Shown in pieces: positions 24,065-32,554 of a stretch of DNA of 64,000 nucleotides. The stretch is from contig NZ_SBIT01000007.1 of assembly GCF_004765785.1 (NCBI RefSeq), positions 281,813 to 345,812 on the forward strand, given 5' to 3'. Every line of letters starts with the position of its first letter. Position 1 is the first letter of the stretch. The stretch comes from Halorussus ruber. GTDB taxonomy: Archaea; Halobacteriota; Halobacteria; Halobacteriales; Haladaptataceae. Under the pieces are notes generated by a model. The model ran no database searches. It saw nothing but the letters and a program-made list of their open reading frames with translations, and was not told the origin of the DNA. Position numbers and translations under genes: made by a program.

Positions 24065-27000
24065 TCAAACGAAACTGCCGAGACCGGTCTGTTCCTGCCC
24101 GGATTTGACCTCGTCCCACGAGATGTCGAGGGCTTCGAGGATGCGCTCGATGGGACCCTGCAGCGTCTTGTCGAGCATCTTGTCCCAGTCGATGTCGAAC
24201 TCCTCGGGCACCTGGTCCGCGAACTCGAAGCAAATCACGTCGGGGTCCTTCTTGAACTCCCGATAGAGCCTATCTTCGCGGGAGCTCCCGCTCGGGTCGA
24301 AGCCCTTCTCGTTCTCCATTCTTTGCCAGAAGTCGGGGTGGACGCCTTCGAGGTAGAGGCGCTTGGGCTTGCTCCCGCGCTGGAAGTTCGTCCCGAGCAT
24401 GACGTTGGCGTACTTCGCGCCCCGGACCTGTGCGGTGTCGGTGTCGTAAGCGTCGAGGCGCTTGCCGATACCGCCGGGGATGCCCACGTCGTCCAGATTC
24501 ACGTTTCCGTCCTGGTAGTCCTCGATGACATCGTGAACGTAGTCCTTCACGTCGTCCAAGTCCTCACCGTGGACGATCATGTCGATGACGTTCTTTTGGA
24601 CCTCTTTCGTGATGGGCGCGATGTCCGAGCGCTTGTACTCGAAGCCCGTGATGTCGATGTCGTCTACGTCCTTGCCCTCCTTCCAGACGATGTGGCCCGC
24701 GTAGCGCTTCTTCTTGCCCGCTTGGAAGAACCGCCGGTAGAGTTTCTCGAACTCGATCTGGAAGCGGTGTTCCTCGGCGTTGAGTTCCTCGCGCGCGAAG
24801 TCGCCGTACGCCTCGTTGATGTGTTCCTCTATCTGGAAGGACTGTTCGATGGCTTCATCCTTGTCGACTCCACCACCGAGTTCGAGCATGACTGAGTCGG
24901 TGTTATGGAGGACAATACCACCGACTGCATCCACGAAGTTCTCGTTGTCCTCGACGCTCAAGTCGTAGACGTACCCATTGTGTTCAACCTCGGTAAGCAC
25001 GGGTTCTCGACCAGACCGATAGTAATCACAGGTCCGAATCGTGTACGAGTCCTTCGAGTCGCGGTACTTGAGCGAATGTTTCTTCCCGCGTTGCGTGAGC
25101 AACATCGACAGTCCGGCGGCCAGTTCACGGCTCACCGTCTCGAAGTCGAAGTTCCGCTCGGCGTACTCGTCGGAGTACCTCGGGAACTCGCGCGATCCGT
25201 CACCTTCTACGAGCATCTGAAGGAACACATCCTGTTTCTCTTCGGGGAGGTGGAACACGAATGACGGAATTCGTTTCCCTCGGGAGGTCTGTCCGGCGAA
25301 CTCTCGGAAGAATACTGCCGAGAGTTCGTTCATCATCTGTAGTTTTAGCGTACCGTCGTCGTACGTCACCGAATCGTCGCCGCGGAGGGTTCCGTATTCG
25401 ACGGTTCGCTCGTCGCGCACATCACTCGCCACGATGCAAGCGGTGGTCCCATTGAACAGGCGATGATAATCCTCTTGCAACTGTTCGAGCCATTCGCGGT
25501 TCGATTCGGCGATGCTTGCGCAGAATCGACTCTCTGTCGTCTCCTCAGTCGATGCACTTCCTTCAGGAACGTACGCACCGAGAAGTCGAAGCAGGGCTTG
25601 GCCGTCCTCGCTGTCGAGGTCGATGTGCCGCTTGACGGTGACGGTCTTGTCGAGGCCGTGGTGGTGTTCGTGGCCGAACCAAACACACTCGTCGTCGGCG
25701 TGTATTCGCTTCGTTTTTGTCGTCGTTCCGCCAGTTCCACGACCGTCTTCGTACTCTCGCTCGTATCCCTTTAGAACCTCGTAGACGTCAATTTCTCCGA
25801 CTTCTTCGACTTCGGGTAGGTCCGGAGTCCGCAAGGGGGCATCTACGTCCTCGGGCGTCGCCTCGACCAACTCGTTGCCGTCTTCGACGACGTAAGAGTG
25901 GTCGCGCGTCGTCACAGACTCGCCAAACTTGTGCTGGAGTTTGACGACCTCTTTGTCCGTCTCGTGGCGAATGACTCGTTCGATGGATTTCCACTCTGCA
26001 TCTCCATCGTCGTTCACGGATAGTGCTTCCCACCCGTCGAGCGCGGCGTAGTCCTTCGGTGATTCGACGCTGGCGACGGGGCCGCCGTCGGCGGTCACGA
26101 GAATTTCGTCGCTCGGTCTCGGCGTTGCCAACTCGAACAGTTCTTCGATGGGTCGAATCCGGACTTCGCCGTCCGGGTCACGTACGACGATGGGTCTATC
26201 GCCGGTTACGCTGTCTCCGTATGCCACCTCGTACCCCATCTTTTTGGCAGTTTCTTGGGTGTACTCGATGACGTCTCGCCCGGTCGCCGTGATGGCGGCA
26301 CCCATCGCCTTGTCGTAGAGACGGAATCGTTCCCATCCCAACACCCCGTACAAAGAATTCATAATCACCTTGACAGCTCTCTGCTGGCGGTCGAACCGCT
26401 CGTACTCGGGGGTGTCGGGTTCGCGCTCGTTCCGGAGGGCCTTCTTCTCCTCGCGCTCGGCCAGCGTCTCGTCGATGATTTCGCGGATGATGCCGTCAGG
26501 TTCCTTCCGGAAGTGGGTCCCTGTGGGGGCGCGATAGGTCTCGCCGTCGTACTCGTCGGGGTCCACCTTGGTCTCGGGCGAGGCGTTGATGGTGGTCATC
26601 GACATGGGGTAGAGGCTCTTCAAGTCCAGCACCGTCACGTTCTCTCTGACCCCGGTAATCGGCTCGAACACCGCGCCGCCCTCGTAGTCCTCGCTCTCCT
26701 GTTTGCCCTTCGAGGGGAGCGCGAACTCGCCGTGGGCCTTGTGGAGGACGTACATGTCCACCGCGTCGCCGGGCGTCGTGGCGTCTTCGAGTTTGCACCC
26801 GACGAAGGAGGCCACCTCCTCCCAGAAAGAGACGATGTCCTGCTTGCGGTCGAGTTGGACGCAGAGTTCCACGTCCCTGACGTTGTATTCGAGGAGTCGT
26901 GCGGGGTCCTCCTCCCAGAGGTCGCCGATGTCGCCGGGGTAGCGCTCCTTGCCGACGCCCAGCTCGACTTCGCCCACCGCGTCGAGGCGGTAGGATTCGA

Positions 27001-28117
27001 GTTCGGAGAACTGGGTGCGCTTGTAGCCGTACAGCAGGTCGAAGACGACCCGGCCCTTGACCGTCGGCGCGCCCCAGTCCGAATCCCAGACCTCGTTCAC
27101 GCGCGAGAGGCGGTCCGAATCGAGGTCGTACTCGTGGGGACCGTTCAGTTCGTCCAGTCGGTCGATGAGGTAGGGCGCGTCGAAGTCGTCGGCGTTCCAC
27201 CCGGTGACGATGTCCGGGTCGGTCGTGTCGAGGTAGTCGAGGTAGGCTCCGAGCATCTCGCGCTCGTCGCCGAAACTCCGGACTTCGAGGTCGATGTCCT
27301 CGATGGGGTCGTAGCCGGGGAGTTCCTCGGGGGCCTCGGCGTCGCCGACCGGCGCGTCGTAGAGCCACGCGATGTAGGTCTCGTCGTAGGAGTCGAACGT
27401 CGTGAGACAGATAATCGGCTCCTCGCCGTCCTCGGGGAAGCCAGAGCGGTCGTCGACCTCGATGTCGAAGTAGTGGATGCGGGGGTCGGCCTGCACCTCG
27501 ACGGTCTCCAACTCGTCTACCTCGTCGTGGAAGTGCAGGTCGCCCTCGTCGTCTCGGCGCTCGGGAATCCGGATGCCGCTCTTGATGTCCTTGTCGATGA
27601 GGAACCGGTTGGGAAACAGGATGTCGGCCTCGTAGTGGTCGAAGTCGTCGCGGATGTTCCCCACGTCGCGGGGCGTCTGGCCGAATATCTTGGTCAGTTT
27701 TTCGCCCCGGATGCTCTCGTAGGGGTCGCCGTTCTCGTCGGTCGTCTCGCTGCCGGTGAGTCGGTCGTACTGCTCTTCGGGCGGGCCGTCGAGCGAGGAG
27801 GTCGGCGCGTAGAAGTAGGGTTCGAACTCGTGGACGTGGACGTGTTCGAGGCCGTTGTCGGGCGTGCGACCGAAGACGTGGACGATGGGCGTCTCGTCGT
27901 CGCCCGAGCCTTCGATGGTGTAATCGACTTGGATGACAGAGAGTTCGATTTCGCCGTCGGGCGCGGGAAGCCAGTCGTCCTCGTCCACGACCGAGTCGGC
28001 GGACTGGTCGGCGCTTCCGGCGACGGCGCGGGCCTCTGCCGCGACGTCGCGCTCGGTATCGCCCTCAGAAAATTGGTGGAGACCAGATTGTTCGTCGTCA
28101 GACCCCGAATCGCTCAT
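24065..28117 (-). CDS. polB: DNA polymerase family B with intein
   Basis: A 1350-residue precursor of replicative DNA polymerase B. Exonuclease motifs YFDIEVDDRSGFPE, NADDFDAPYL and YNVRDVELC lie in the N-terminal half. Polymerase motif A is VLDLKSLYPMSMTTINAS (D498), motif B VKVIMNSLYGVLGW, and motif C YGDTDSVMLE is split by a 437-residue intein after D635. Without the intein the enzyme is about 913 residues, normal for haloarchaeal PolB. The acidic first 50 residues are a typical extension. It is single, divergent from the small gene at 28.25 kb. Confidence 0.96.
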   Translation of the reverse strand: MSDSGSDDEQSGLHQFSEGDTERDVAAEARAVAGSADQSADSVVDEDDWLPAPDGEIELSVIQVDYTIEGSGDDETPIVHVFGRTPDNGLEHVHVHEFEPYFYAPTSSLDGPPEEQYDRLTGSETTDENGDPYESIRGEKLTKIFGQTPRDVGNIRDDFDHYEADILFPNRFLIDKDIKSGIRIPERRDDEGDLHFHDEVDELETVEVQADPRIHYFDIEVDDRSGFPEDGEEPIICLTTFDSYDETYIAWLYDAPVGDAEAPEELPGYDPIEDIDLEVRSFGDEREMLGAYLDYLDTTDPDIVTGWNADDFDAPYLIDRLDELNGPHEYDLDSDRLSRVNEVWDSDWGAPTVKGRVVFDLLYGYKRTQFSELESYRLDAVGEVELGVGKERYPGDIGDLWEEDPARLLEYNVRDVELCVQLDRKQDIVSFWEEVASFVGCKLEDATTPGDAVDMYVLHKAHGEFALPSKGKQESEDYEGGAVFEPITGVRENVTVLDLKSLYPMSMTTINASPETKVDPDEYDGETYRAPTGTHFRKEPDGIIREIIDETLAEREEKKALRNEREPDTPEYERFDRQQRAVKVIMNSLYGVLGWERFRLYDKAMGAAITATGRDVIEYTQETAKKMGYEVAYGDSVTGDRPIVVRDPDGEVRIRPIEELFELATPRPSDEILVTADGGPVASVESPKDYAALDGWEALSVNDDGDAEWKSIERVIRHETDKEVVKLQHKFGESVTTRDHSYVVEDGNELVEATPEDVDAPLRTPDLPEVEEVGEIDVYEVLKGYEREYEDGRGTGGTTTKTKRIHADDECVWFGHEHHHGLDKTVTVKRHIDLDSEDGQALLRLLGAYVPEGSASTEETTESRFCASIAESNREWLEQLQEDYHRLFNGTTACIVASDVRDERTVEYGTLRGDDSVTYDDGTLKLQMMNELSAVFFREFAGQTSRGKRIPSFVFHLPEEKQDVFLQMLVEGDGSREFPRYSDEYAERNFDFETVSRELAAGLSMLLTQRGKKHSLKYRDSKDSYTIRTCDYYRSGREPVLTEVEHNGYVYDLSVEDNENFVDAVGGIVLHNTDSVMLELGGGVDKDEAIEQSFQIEEHINEAYGDFAREELNAEEHRFQIEFEKLYRRFFQAGKKKRYAGHIVWKEGKDVDDIDITGFEYKRSDIAPITKEVQKNVIDMIVHGEDLDDVKDYVHDVIEDYQDGNVNLDDVGIPGGIGKRLDAYDTDTAQVRGAKYANVMLGTNFQRGSKPKRLYLEGVHPDFWQRMENEKGFDPSGSSREDRLYREFKKDPDVICFEFADQVPEEFDIDWDKMLDKTLQGPIERILEALDISWDEVKSGQEQTGLGSFV
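24902..26212 (-). mobile_element. Intein in the PolB YGD-TDS active-site motif
   Basis: Residues S636 to N1072 of the precursor. It begins SVTGDRPIVVRDPDGEV after YGD and ends GGIVLHN before TDS, the standard intein ends (Ser nucleophile, His-Asn, +1 Thr). The block B region is KFGESVTTRDHSYVV. LAGLIDADG-type motifs are RLLGAYVPEGS and LQMLVEGDGS, so a DOD homing endonuclease is present; both carry acidic residues but are somewhat degenerate. GC content drops within it, matching separate ancestry. Activity cannot be judged by eye. Confidence 0.93.
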
Positions 28118-28206
28118 ATGCCCGGAGTTTGGCCCTTTCGGGTAAAAACCCTCCCTTTTCAGGGACTAGTCGGGACGATTCGTCCGGGAAACCTTTCCGC
28201 GACGGA

Positions 28207-28228
28207 AAGATATATAATGTGTTAACAC
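28207..28228 (+). promoter_or_regulatory. TATA box and palindrome for the 61-residue gene
   Basis: AAGATATATAATG contains a strong TATA box (28207-28218). It is followed by the perfect palindrome GTGTTAACAC (28219-28228), well placed to be an operator. The start codon is at 28253. Confidence 0.55.
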
Positions 28229-28252
28229 TTACCACGGGACGAGGTGACGCCT

Positions 28253-28438
28253 ATGTCCGACCACGTCAACCCTGGCGACGAGCTGGATCGTGCGGAAGCG
28301 GCGCTTCCCGAACCCGCCGACTCGGAAGCGACGATCGAGTCCTACGACACAGAGGACGGCGTCGTATTCTACGACGCGGAGAACCCGTTGGCGTGGTTGA
28401 AAGCGGGCCGACCGCTCACGCTTAAAGAGCAAATTTAA
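28253..28438 (+). CDS. DUF7331-like 61-residue small protein
   Basis: An acidic small protein, MSDHVNPGDELDRAEAALPE, ending with ESYDTEDGVVFYDAENPLAW and LKAGRPLTLKEQI. The D-G-V-V-F-Y-D-A-x-N-P-L-A-W core recalls a haloarchaeal small-protein family (DUF7331 by memory, number not certain). Function unknown. It has a good TATA box and possible operator, and the next membrane-protein gene starts 48 bp downstream. Confidence 0.8.
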   Translation: MSDHVNPGDELDRAEAALPEPADSEATIESYDTEDGVVFYDAENPLAWLKAGRPLTLKEQI

Positions 28439-28486
28439 CGCCGACGAGGACGAAGCGCTTTTCCTCGTTCCTTCCGGATTCGAAGT

Positions 28487-28864
28487 GTGGCCTCCGACGA
28501 TTCGACGCCGGACGACAGCGACGACTCGGTAGCCGAGCTTCTGCCCGAGGACCCGCCGCAGGCCGAGACAGACCTCCTCCCGGACAATCCCGCGGACAAC
28601 CTCGGTACGGACGACCTCGTGCCCGAGCCGCCGTCGGTGCCCGATACGTCGAAAAAGGAGGACGAGGCCGACACCGAACTCAAAAAGCAGTTCTGGTCGC
28701 TCGTTCTCATCTTCAACGTCGCGCTGTTCGGCATGAGCCTCGGCCTGATGGTCGCCGGTTTTCGCGGTCGCTGGCAGGTCGGCGGCGCGATTTTCCTGGC
28801 GGGCGCGTTCGCCTTCCTGCGCGGCTGGCGGCAGTATCAGTCCGTGACCAGCGACGACGAATAA
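28487..28864 (+). CDS. Acidic protein with two C-terminal membrane helices
   Basis: A 125-residue protein starting at GTG 28487. The first 65 residues are very acidic and disordered (DDSTPDDSDDSVAELLPEDP). Two hydrophobic helices follow (SLVLIFNVALFGMSLGLMVA, then GGAIFLAGAFAFLRG). The C-terminus is cytoplasmic-like. It probably anchors an acidic domain to the membrane. No enzyme motif. It likely shares a transcript with the preceding small gene. Confidence 0.78.
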   Translation: MASDDSTPDDSDDSVAELLPEDPPQAETDLLPDNPADNLGTDDLVPEPPSVPDTSKKEDEADTELKKQFWSLVLIFNVALFGMSLGLMVAGFRGRWQVGGAIFLAGAFAFLRGWRQYQSVTSDDE

Positions 28865-28901
28865 CCGACTGCTTTCCCGCGACTTCCCGACTGACTGCGC
28901 T

Positions 28902-29015
28902 CGGCCGACCAACCGCCAGCGAATGCTCGGCCGACCAACCGCCAGCGAACGCTTGGCCGACCAACCGCCAGCGAACGCTTGGCCGACCAACCGCCAGCGA
29001 ACGCTTGGCCGAACT
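28902..29015 (+). repeat. 26-bp tandem repeat, four full units
   Basis: Units begin CGGCCGACCAACCGCCAGCG at 28902, 28928, 28954, 28980 and (partly) 29006, an exact 26-bp period with one or two changes per unit. There are no spacers and no cas genes, so it is not a CRISPR array. It ends 9 bp before the GTGGGAT end of family B copy B3. Confidence 0.9.
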
Positions 29016-29023
29016 CCTCTCGG

Positions 29024-29202
29024 GTGGGATGAAGGGGCCGCCCGGTCGCGGCCGAAGGCCGTGGTCGTCTCCGCGAGCAACTATCCGCGCCGGGCGGTGC
29101 TGAGAGGCGCGGATATCTCGCGGAGCGACCGCCGGGAGACAAACCGCGTCTCCCGAGGTCACGTTCGCTTCGCTCACGTGACCGCGACCGGGCGGGGGCT
29201 TC
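29024..29202 (+). repeat. Family B structured element, copy B3
   Basis: Left end GTGGGAT-GAAGGGGCC then GCCCGGTCGCGG (29024-29051); right end CCGCGACCGGGCG then GGGGCTTC (29182-29202). Central hairpin: GGTCG/CGACC (29063-29067/29126-29130), bulged T68, CTCCGCGA/TCGCGGAG (29069-29076/29118-29125), then TATCCGCGCC/GGCGCGGATA (29082-29091/29106-29115). A 7-nt-loop hairpin follows at 29133-29155. The rest of the 28865-29402 gap has the tandem repeat and a right flank (GAAGACACCACCACCGCAAT) shared with the 8.2-kb remnant. Confidence 0.82.
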
Positions 29203-29402
29203 AATAGACGTTCACGGCCACGATTCCCCCTTGAATCCCCAATAAAACAAGGCGACTGGCGGGGGCTTCAGGAAGACACCACCACCGCAATCCCGCTGTT
29301 CGCATTCCTAACCACGCCAAGATAGAGCAACCGGACGAAGCCTTGCGAAACGAGTTCCCGAAGTCCAGAAAGCCTAACCCCGGCCCGCGCCTACCACGGC
29401 CC

Positions 29403-29828
29403 ATGAGAACCGTTCGGGACGATACCGGCGATATCTTCGTCCTCGTCAAGGAGTCGGGCGACTCCTGTAAGGTCCGGAACCCCGAGACCGGCGAGGAGAC
29501 CCATCGAAAGCGCGACGCGCTCGAACCCGTCTCCGGCGAGTCGCCGCTTTCGACCGCCGCGCGGGCCGTGCCGGAACCGGCCCGGCGGATTCTGACCGCC
29601 GCGCCCGACGACCGGGCGCTCGGCCTGCTCGTGGACCTCCGCGAGCGCGGCCCGCACTCGGTTCGGTACCTCCTCGACGCCACCGACCTCTGCGAGAGCG
29701 ACCTGCTGGGGCTGCTCACCGAGTTCCGCGCGGCCGGTCTGGTCGCGGAGACGACCGTGATGGGCGAACGCGGCTACGCGACGACCGACGCGGCGGACGA
29801 GGGCCTCCGCTTTCTCACAGAGAGATAA
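29403..29828 (+). CDS. DUF7346-like winged-helix protein
   Basis: A 141-residue protein starting MRTVRDDTGDIFVLVKESGD. The first 35 residues form a beta-hairpin unit (KVRNPETGEETH). The second half is a winged helix (LLVDLRERGPHSVRYLLDAT, CESDLLGLLTEFRAAGLVAE). It resembles a haloarchaeal family I associate with DUF7346, probably DNA-binding. ATG 29403 is chosen because the upstream extension to 29343 is basic and atypical. It converges on rad50. Confidence 0.75.
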   Translation: MRTVRDDTGDIFVLVKESGDSCKVRNPETGEETHRKRDALEPVSGESPLSTAARAVPEPARRILTAAPDDRALGLLVDLRERGPHSVRYLLDATDLCESDLLGLLTEFRAAGLVAETTVMGERGYATTDAADEGLRFLTER

Positions 29829-29849
29829 CTATACAATTCTTAAGCCCTC

Positions 29850-29876
29850 AAAAACAATCCTCAGAGAAACAATTTT
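29850..29876 (-). terminator. T-rich terminator after rad50
   Basis: On the minus strand this reads TTTCTCTGAGGATTGTTTTT, 12 bp past the rad50 stop. Very similar strings follow the aminotransferase gene (54272-54297) and the 45-residue gene (near 40330-40350), suggesting a shared termination motif. Confidence 0.55.
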
Positions 29877-29887
29877 CTTTCTTTGCC

Positions 29888-32554
29888 TCAGTCAGCCGCT
29901 TCCAGCAGGCTCTCCCGGCGCTCGACCGTCGAGCGGTTCGACACCGAGTCCTTCTCGACGTACACCACGTCGTCCGCGGCGGCGACGAGTTCGTCGTCGT
30001 GGCTCACGACCACGATTTGCTCGACGCCCAACTCCCGCATCGATTCGATGAGTTCCGCGAGTTGCGAGACGTGGCCCGAGTCGAGGAAGACGGTCGGTTC
30101 GTCCAGAATCAGCGGCGGCATCGGCGCGGTCCCCTCGATGCCCTCCGAGAGGAGCCGGTAGATTGCACAGCGCAGGCTCAGGTTGAACAGCGCGCGCTCG
30201 CCGCCGGACAGTTGCTCGGGGTCGAGCGGTTCGCCGTCCTTCTGGTAGACGGTCAACTCGTACTCGCCGTCGAGTTCGATGCGGGCGTACGAGTCGTTCT
30301 GGTAGACCAACTCGAAGACCTCGTTGAGCATCTGCTCCAACTGCTCGACGTTGCGCTGGCGGAGTTCCGCCCGGAGGTTGCCGTACATCTCCTGTAGCTC
30401 GGCGGCCTCGTCGCGGAGCGATTCGAGCGATTCGACCCGCTCCAGCAGGTCCTCGCGCCGACTCCGGAGGTTCTCCAACTCCTCGATTTCGTTCTCGACG
30501 CCGCCGATGGCGCTCTGGAGGTTGTCGCGCCGCTCTCGAAGCTCGTCCAGTTTCACCTCGACGTCCTTCAGATACTCCTCGGCCTCTTTTCTGTCCTCGC
30601 GTGCCGACTGCACCTTCTGCTCGTCGTAGCTCTCGCGCAGGTCGCGGCGTCGCTCGCGCTTGTCTTCGAGTCGGTCCCGGCGCAGGTCGTTCTGGTCGTC
30701 GAGGCTGGCGCGCTTCTCGCGGTGGCGCTCGATGTCGGCCTCGGCGTCGGACCGGTCGCTCCGGAGCGACCGAATCCGGTCGAGTCGGTCCTGCTTGGCC
30801 GCAATCGCCTCGCGCTCGGCTTCGAGTTCCTCGACCGTCTCGCGCCGGTCGTCGGCCTTCTCGCGCAGATTCTGGGCGTCCTCGCGGCGCTCCTCGGCCT
30901 GCGATTCGAGTTCGTCGGCCTCCTCGCGCAGGTCTCGGGCCTCTTCGCGCTTCGCTTCGACCGTCTCCTCGCGGTCGGCGACCGACTCTTTCGCCAGCTT
31001 CCGGTTCTCGCGCAGGCTCTGGACCTCGCGCTCGGCCTCGACGAGGGCTTGGGCGCGTTCGACTTCCTCGCCGACCTCCTCGCGCCGGTCGCGCAGGTCG
31101 GATAGTTCGGTCTCCAACTCGGCCACGCGCTCGCGGTCCTCCTCTATCGTATCGACGTGGGGCGAGTCCTCGACCGGTTGCCCGCACTCGGGGCACTTGC
31201 CTTCCGCCAGCAGTTCCTCGGCCTCGGCCACGCTGTCGCGGGCGCTCTGGAGGTCGGCCTTCGCGTCCTCGATTCGGCTCTGGATGTCGGATTTGGCCTC
31301 GCGGCGGTCGCCGAGGTGCGACTCGGCCTCGCCGAACTCGACGGGCGCGTCCTCGAACTTCGCGCGCTCGGCCTCGATTTGGTCGTCCAACTCAGCCACG
31401 CGTTCGCGGCGCGCTTCGAGGTCGGCCTCGGCCTCGTCGGCCTCGGCCTCGCGCTCGTCGGCCTCGGCGCGCTTGTTCGCCGCGCGCTGTTCGGTCTCGT
31501 CGGCCTTCTGAGCGAGGTTGTCGGCCTGATTGCCGAACATCTGTGCCTGCGTCTTCGCGTCGTTGAGTTCGTCGGCCACGGCCTCGTCCTCGGCGTCGAG
31601 TTCGTCCAGTCGCTCCTCGATGGCGTCCTCGTCGGCCGAATCCAGTTCGGTCTCGGCCAGCAGGTCCGAAATCTCGTCGTCCAACTCCTCGACGCGCTCG
31701 CGGAGTTCCCGAACCCGCTCGCCGTGTTCGGACCGCTGCTGCTCGGTCTGGCTGATTTCGGACTCCAACTCCTCGATGTCGTCCGAAAGGGTCTCCAACT
31801 CCTCGCGCTTCTCCTCGTAAGTCTCCAGTACCTCGACGGCCTGCTCGCGGGTTTGCCGAGCAGTCTCTTGATTCTCCTCGAATCGCTCGATTTCGCCCTC
31901 GGTCTCCTTGAGCTTCGACTTGAGGTTGTTCAGGCGCTCGTGGAGGTTCTTCTCCTCTTTCTGCTCGATTTGGGCGTCCAACTCCGAGAGGCTCCCGCGC
32001 TTGTCGTCCAGCACGGACTTGACCCCGAGGCGTGCGTCGCTGGCGCGTTCACGGTACTCCTCCAGTTTCCCGAGCTGGAGGAGGTCGTCTATCATGTCTT
32101 GGCGCTGGGTCGGCGAGGCGTTGATGAGCTTGTTGACCTCGCCCTGCCGGACGTACGCGCAGTTGACGAACGCCTCCGAGTCCATCCGGAACAGTTTGGT
32201 GACCTCTGCGCGAACGTCTCTGGCACCCTCGACCGTATCCTCGGGCGTCTCCAGCACGCACTCGGCGGTCGTGGCGCGCTCGCCGGTCGCCCGAATCCGC
32301 CGCCGGACGTGGTAGTCGCCGCCCTCGTGGGTGAACCAGAGTTCGATGATGGCCTCCTCCTCGCCGATGGTGACGACGTCCTCCAGCGTCCGGTCGAGCG
32401 CCTTCGCGCCGTAGAGCGCGAAGAAGCAGGCTTCCAGCAGCGAGGACTTCCCGCTCCCGTTCAACCCGTGGATGACGGTCACGCCCCGGTCGAGGCGCAG
32501 GTCGGCGTCGGCGTAGCACTTGAAGTTCCGCAGGCGAACTCGGTCGAATTTCAT
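29888..32554 (-). CDS. rad50: DNA double-strand break repair ATPase Rad50
   Basis: An 888-residue SMC-like ATPase partnering Mre11. Walker A is GLNGSGKSSLLEACFF near residue 36. Two long charged coiled coils flank a zinc hook, CPECGQPVED. The C-terminal ATPase half has the signature LSGGERALFNLSLRC and Walker B PLILDEPTVFLDSG. It tethers and processes DNA ends. Its start overlaps the mre11 stop by 4 bp (ATGA). Opposite-strand frames within its coiled-coil region are codon-bias shadows. Confidence 0.96.
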   Translation of the reverse strand: MKFDRVRLRNFKCYADADLRLDRGVTVIHGLNGSGKSSLLEACFFALYGAKALDRTLEDVVTIGEEEAIIELWFTHEGGDYHVRRRIRATGERATTAECVLETPEDTVEGARDVRAEVTKLFRMDSEAFVNCAYVRQGEVNKLINASPTQRQDMIDDLLQLGKLEEYRERASDARLGVKSVLDDKRGSLSELDAQIEQKEEKNLHERLNNLKSKLKETEGEIERFEENQETARQTREQAVEVLETYEEKREELETLSDDIEELESEISQTEQQRSEHGERVRELRERVEELDDEISDLLAETELDSADEDAIEERLDELDAEDEAVADELNDAKTQAQMFGNQADNLAQKADETEQRAANKRAEADEREAEADEAEADLEARRERVAELDDQIEAERAKFEDAPVEFGEAESHLGDRREAKSDIQSRIEDAKADLQSARDSVAEAEELLAEGKCPECGQPVEDSPHVDTIEEDRERVAELETELSDLRDRREEVGEEVERAQALVEAEREVQSLRENRKLAKESVADREETVEAKREEARDLREEADELESQAEERREDAQNLREKADDRRETVEELEAEREAIAAKQDRLDRIRSLRSDRSDAEADIERHREKRASLDDQNDLRRDRLEDKRERRRDLRESYDEQKVQSAREDRKEAEEYLKDVEVKLDELRERRDNLQSAIGGVENEIEELENLRSRREDLLERVESLESLRDEAAELQEMYGNLRAELRQRNVEQLEQMLNEVFELVYQNDSYARIELDGEYELTVYQKDGEPLDPEQLSGGERALFNLSLRCAIYRLLSEGIEGTAPMPPLILDEPTVFLDSGHVSQLAELIESMRELGVEQIVVVSHDDELVAAADDVVYVEKDSVSNRSTVERRESLLEAAD

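Noticed and set aside
26255..28225. A 656-residue plus-strand frame opposite polB
   Set aside because: Antisense shadow of the polymerase; no domain and Val/Leu-rich pattern typical of reverse frames.
28902..29015. CRISPR array
   Set aside because: Repeats are directly tandem with no spacers, unit 26 bp, and no cas genes.
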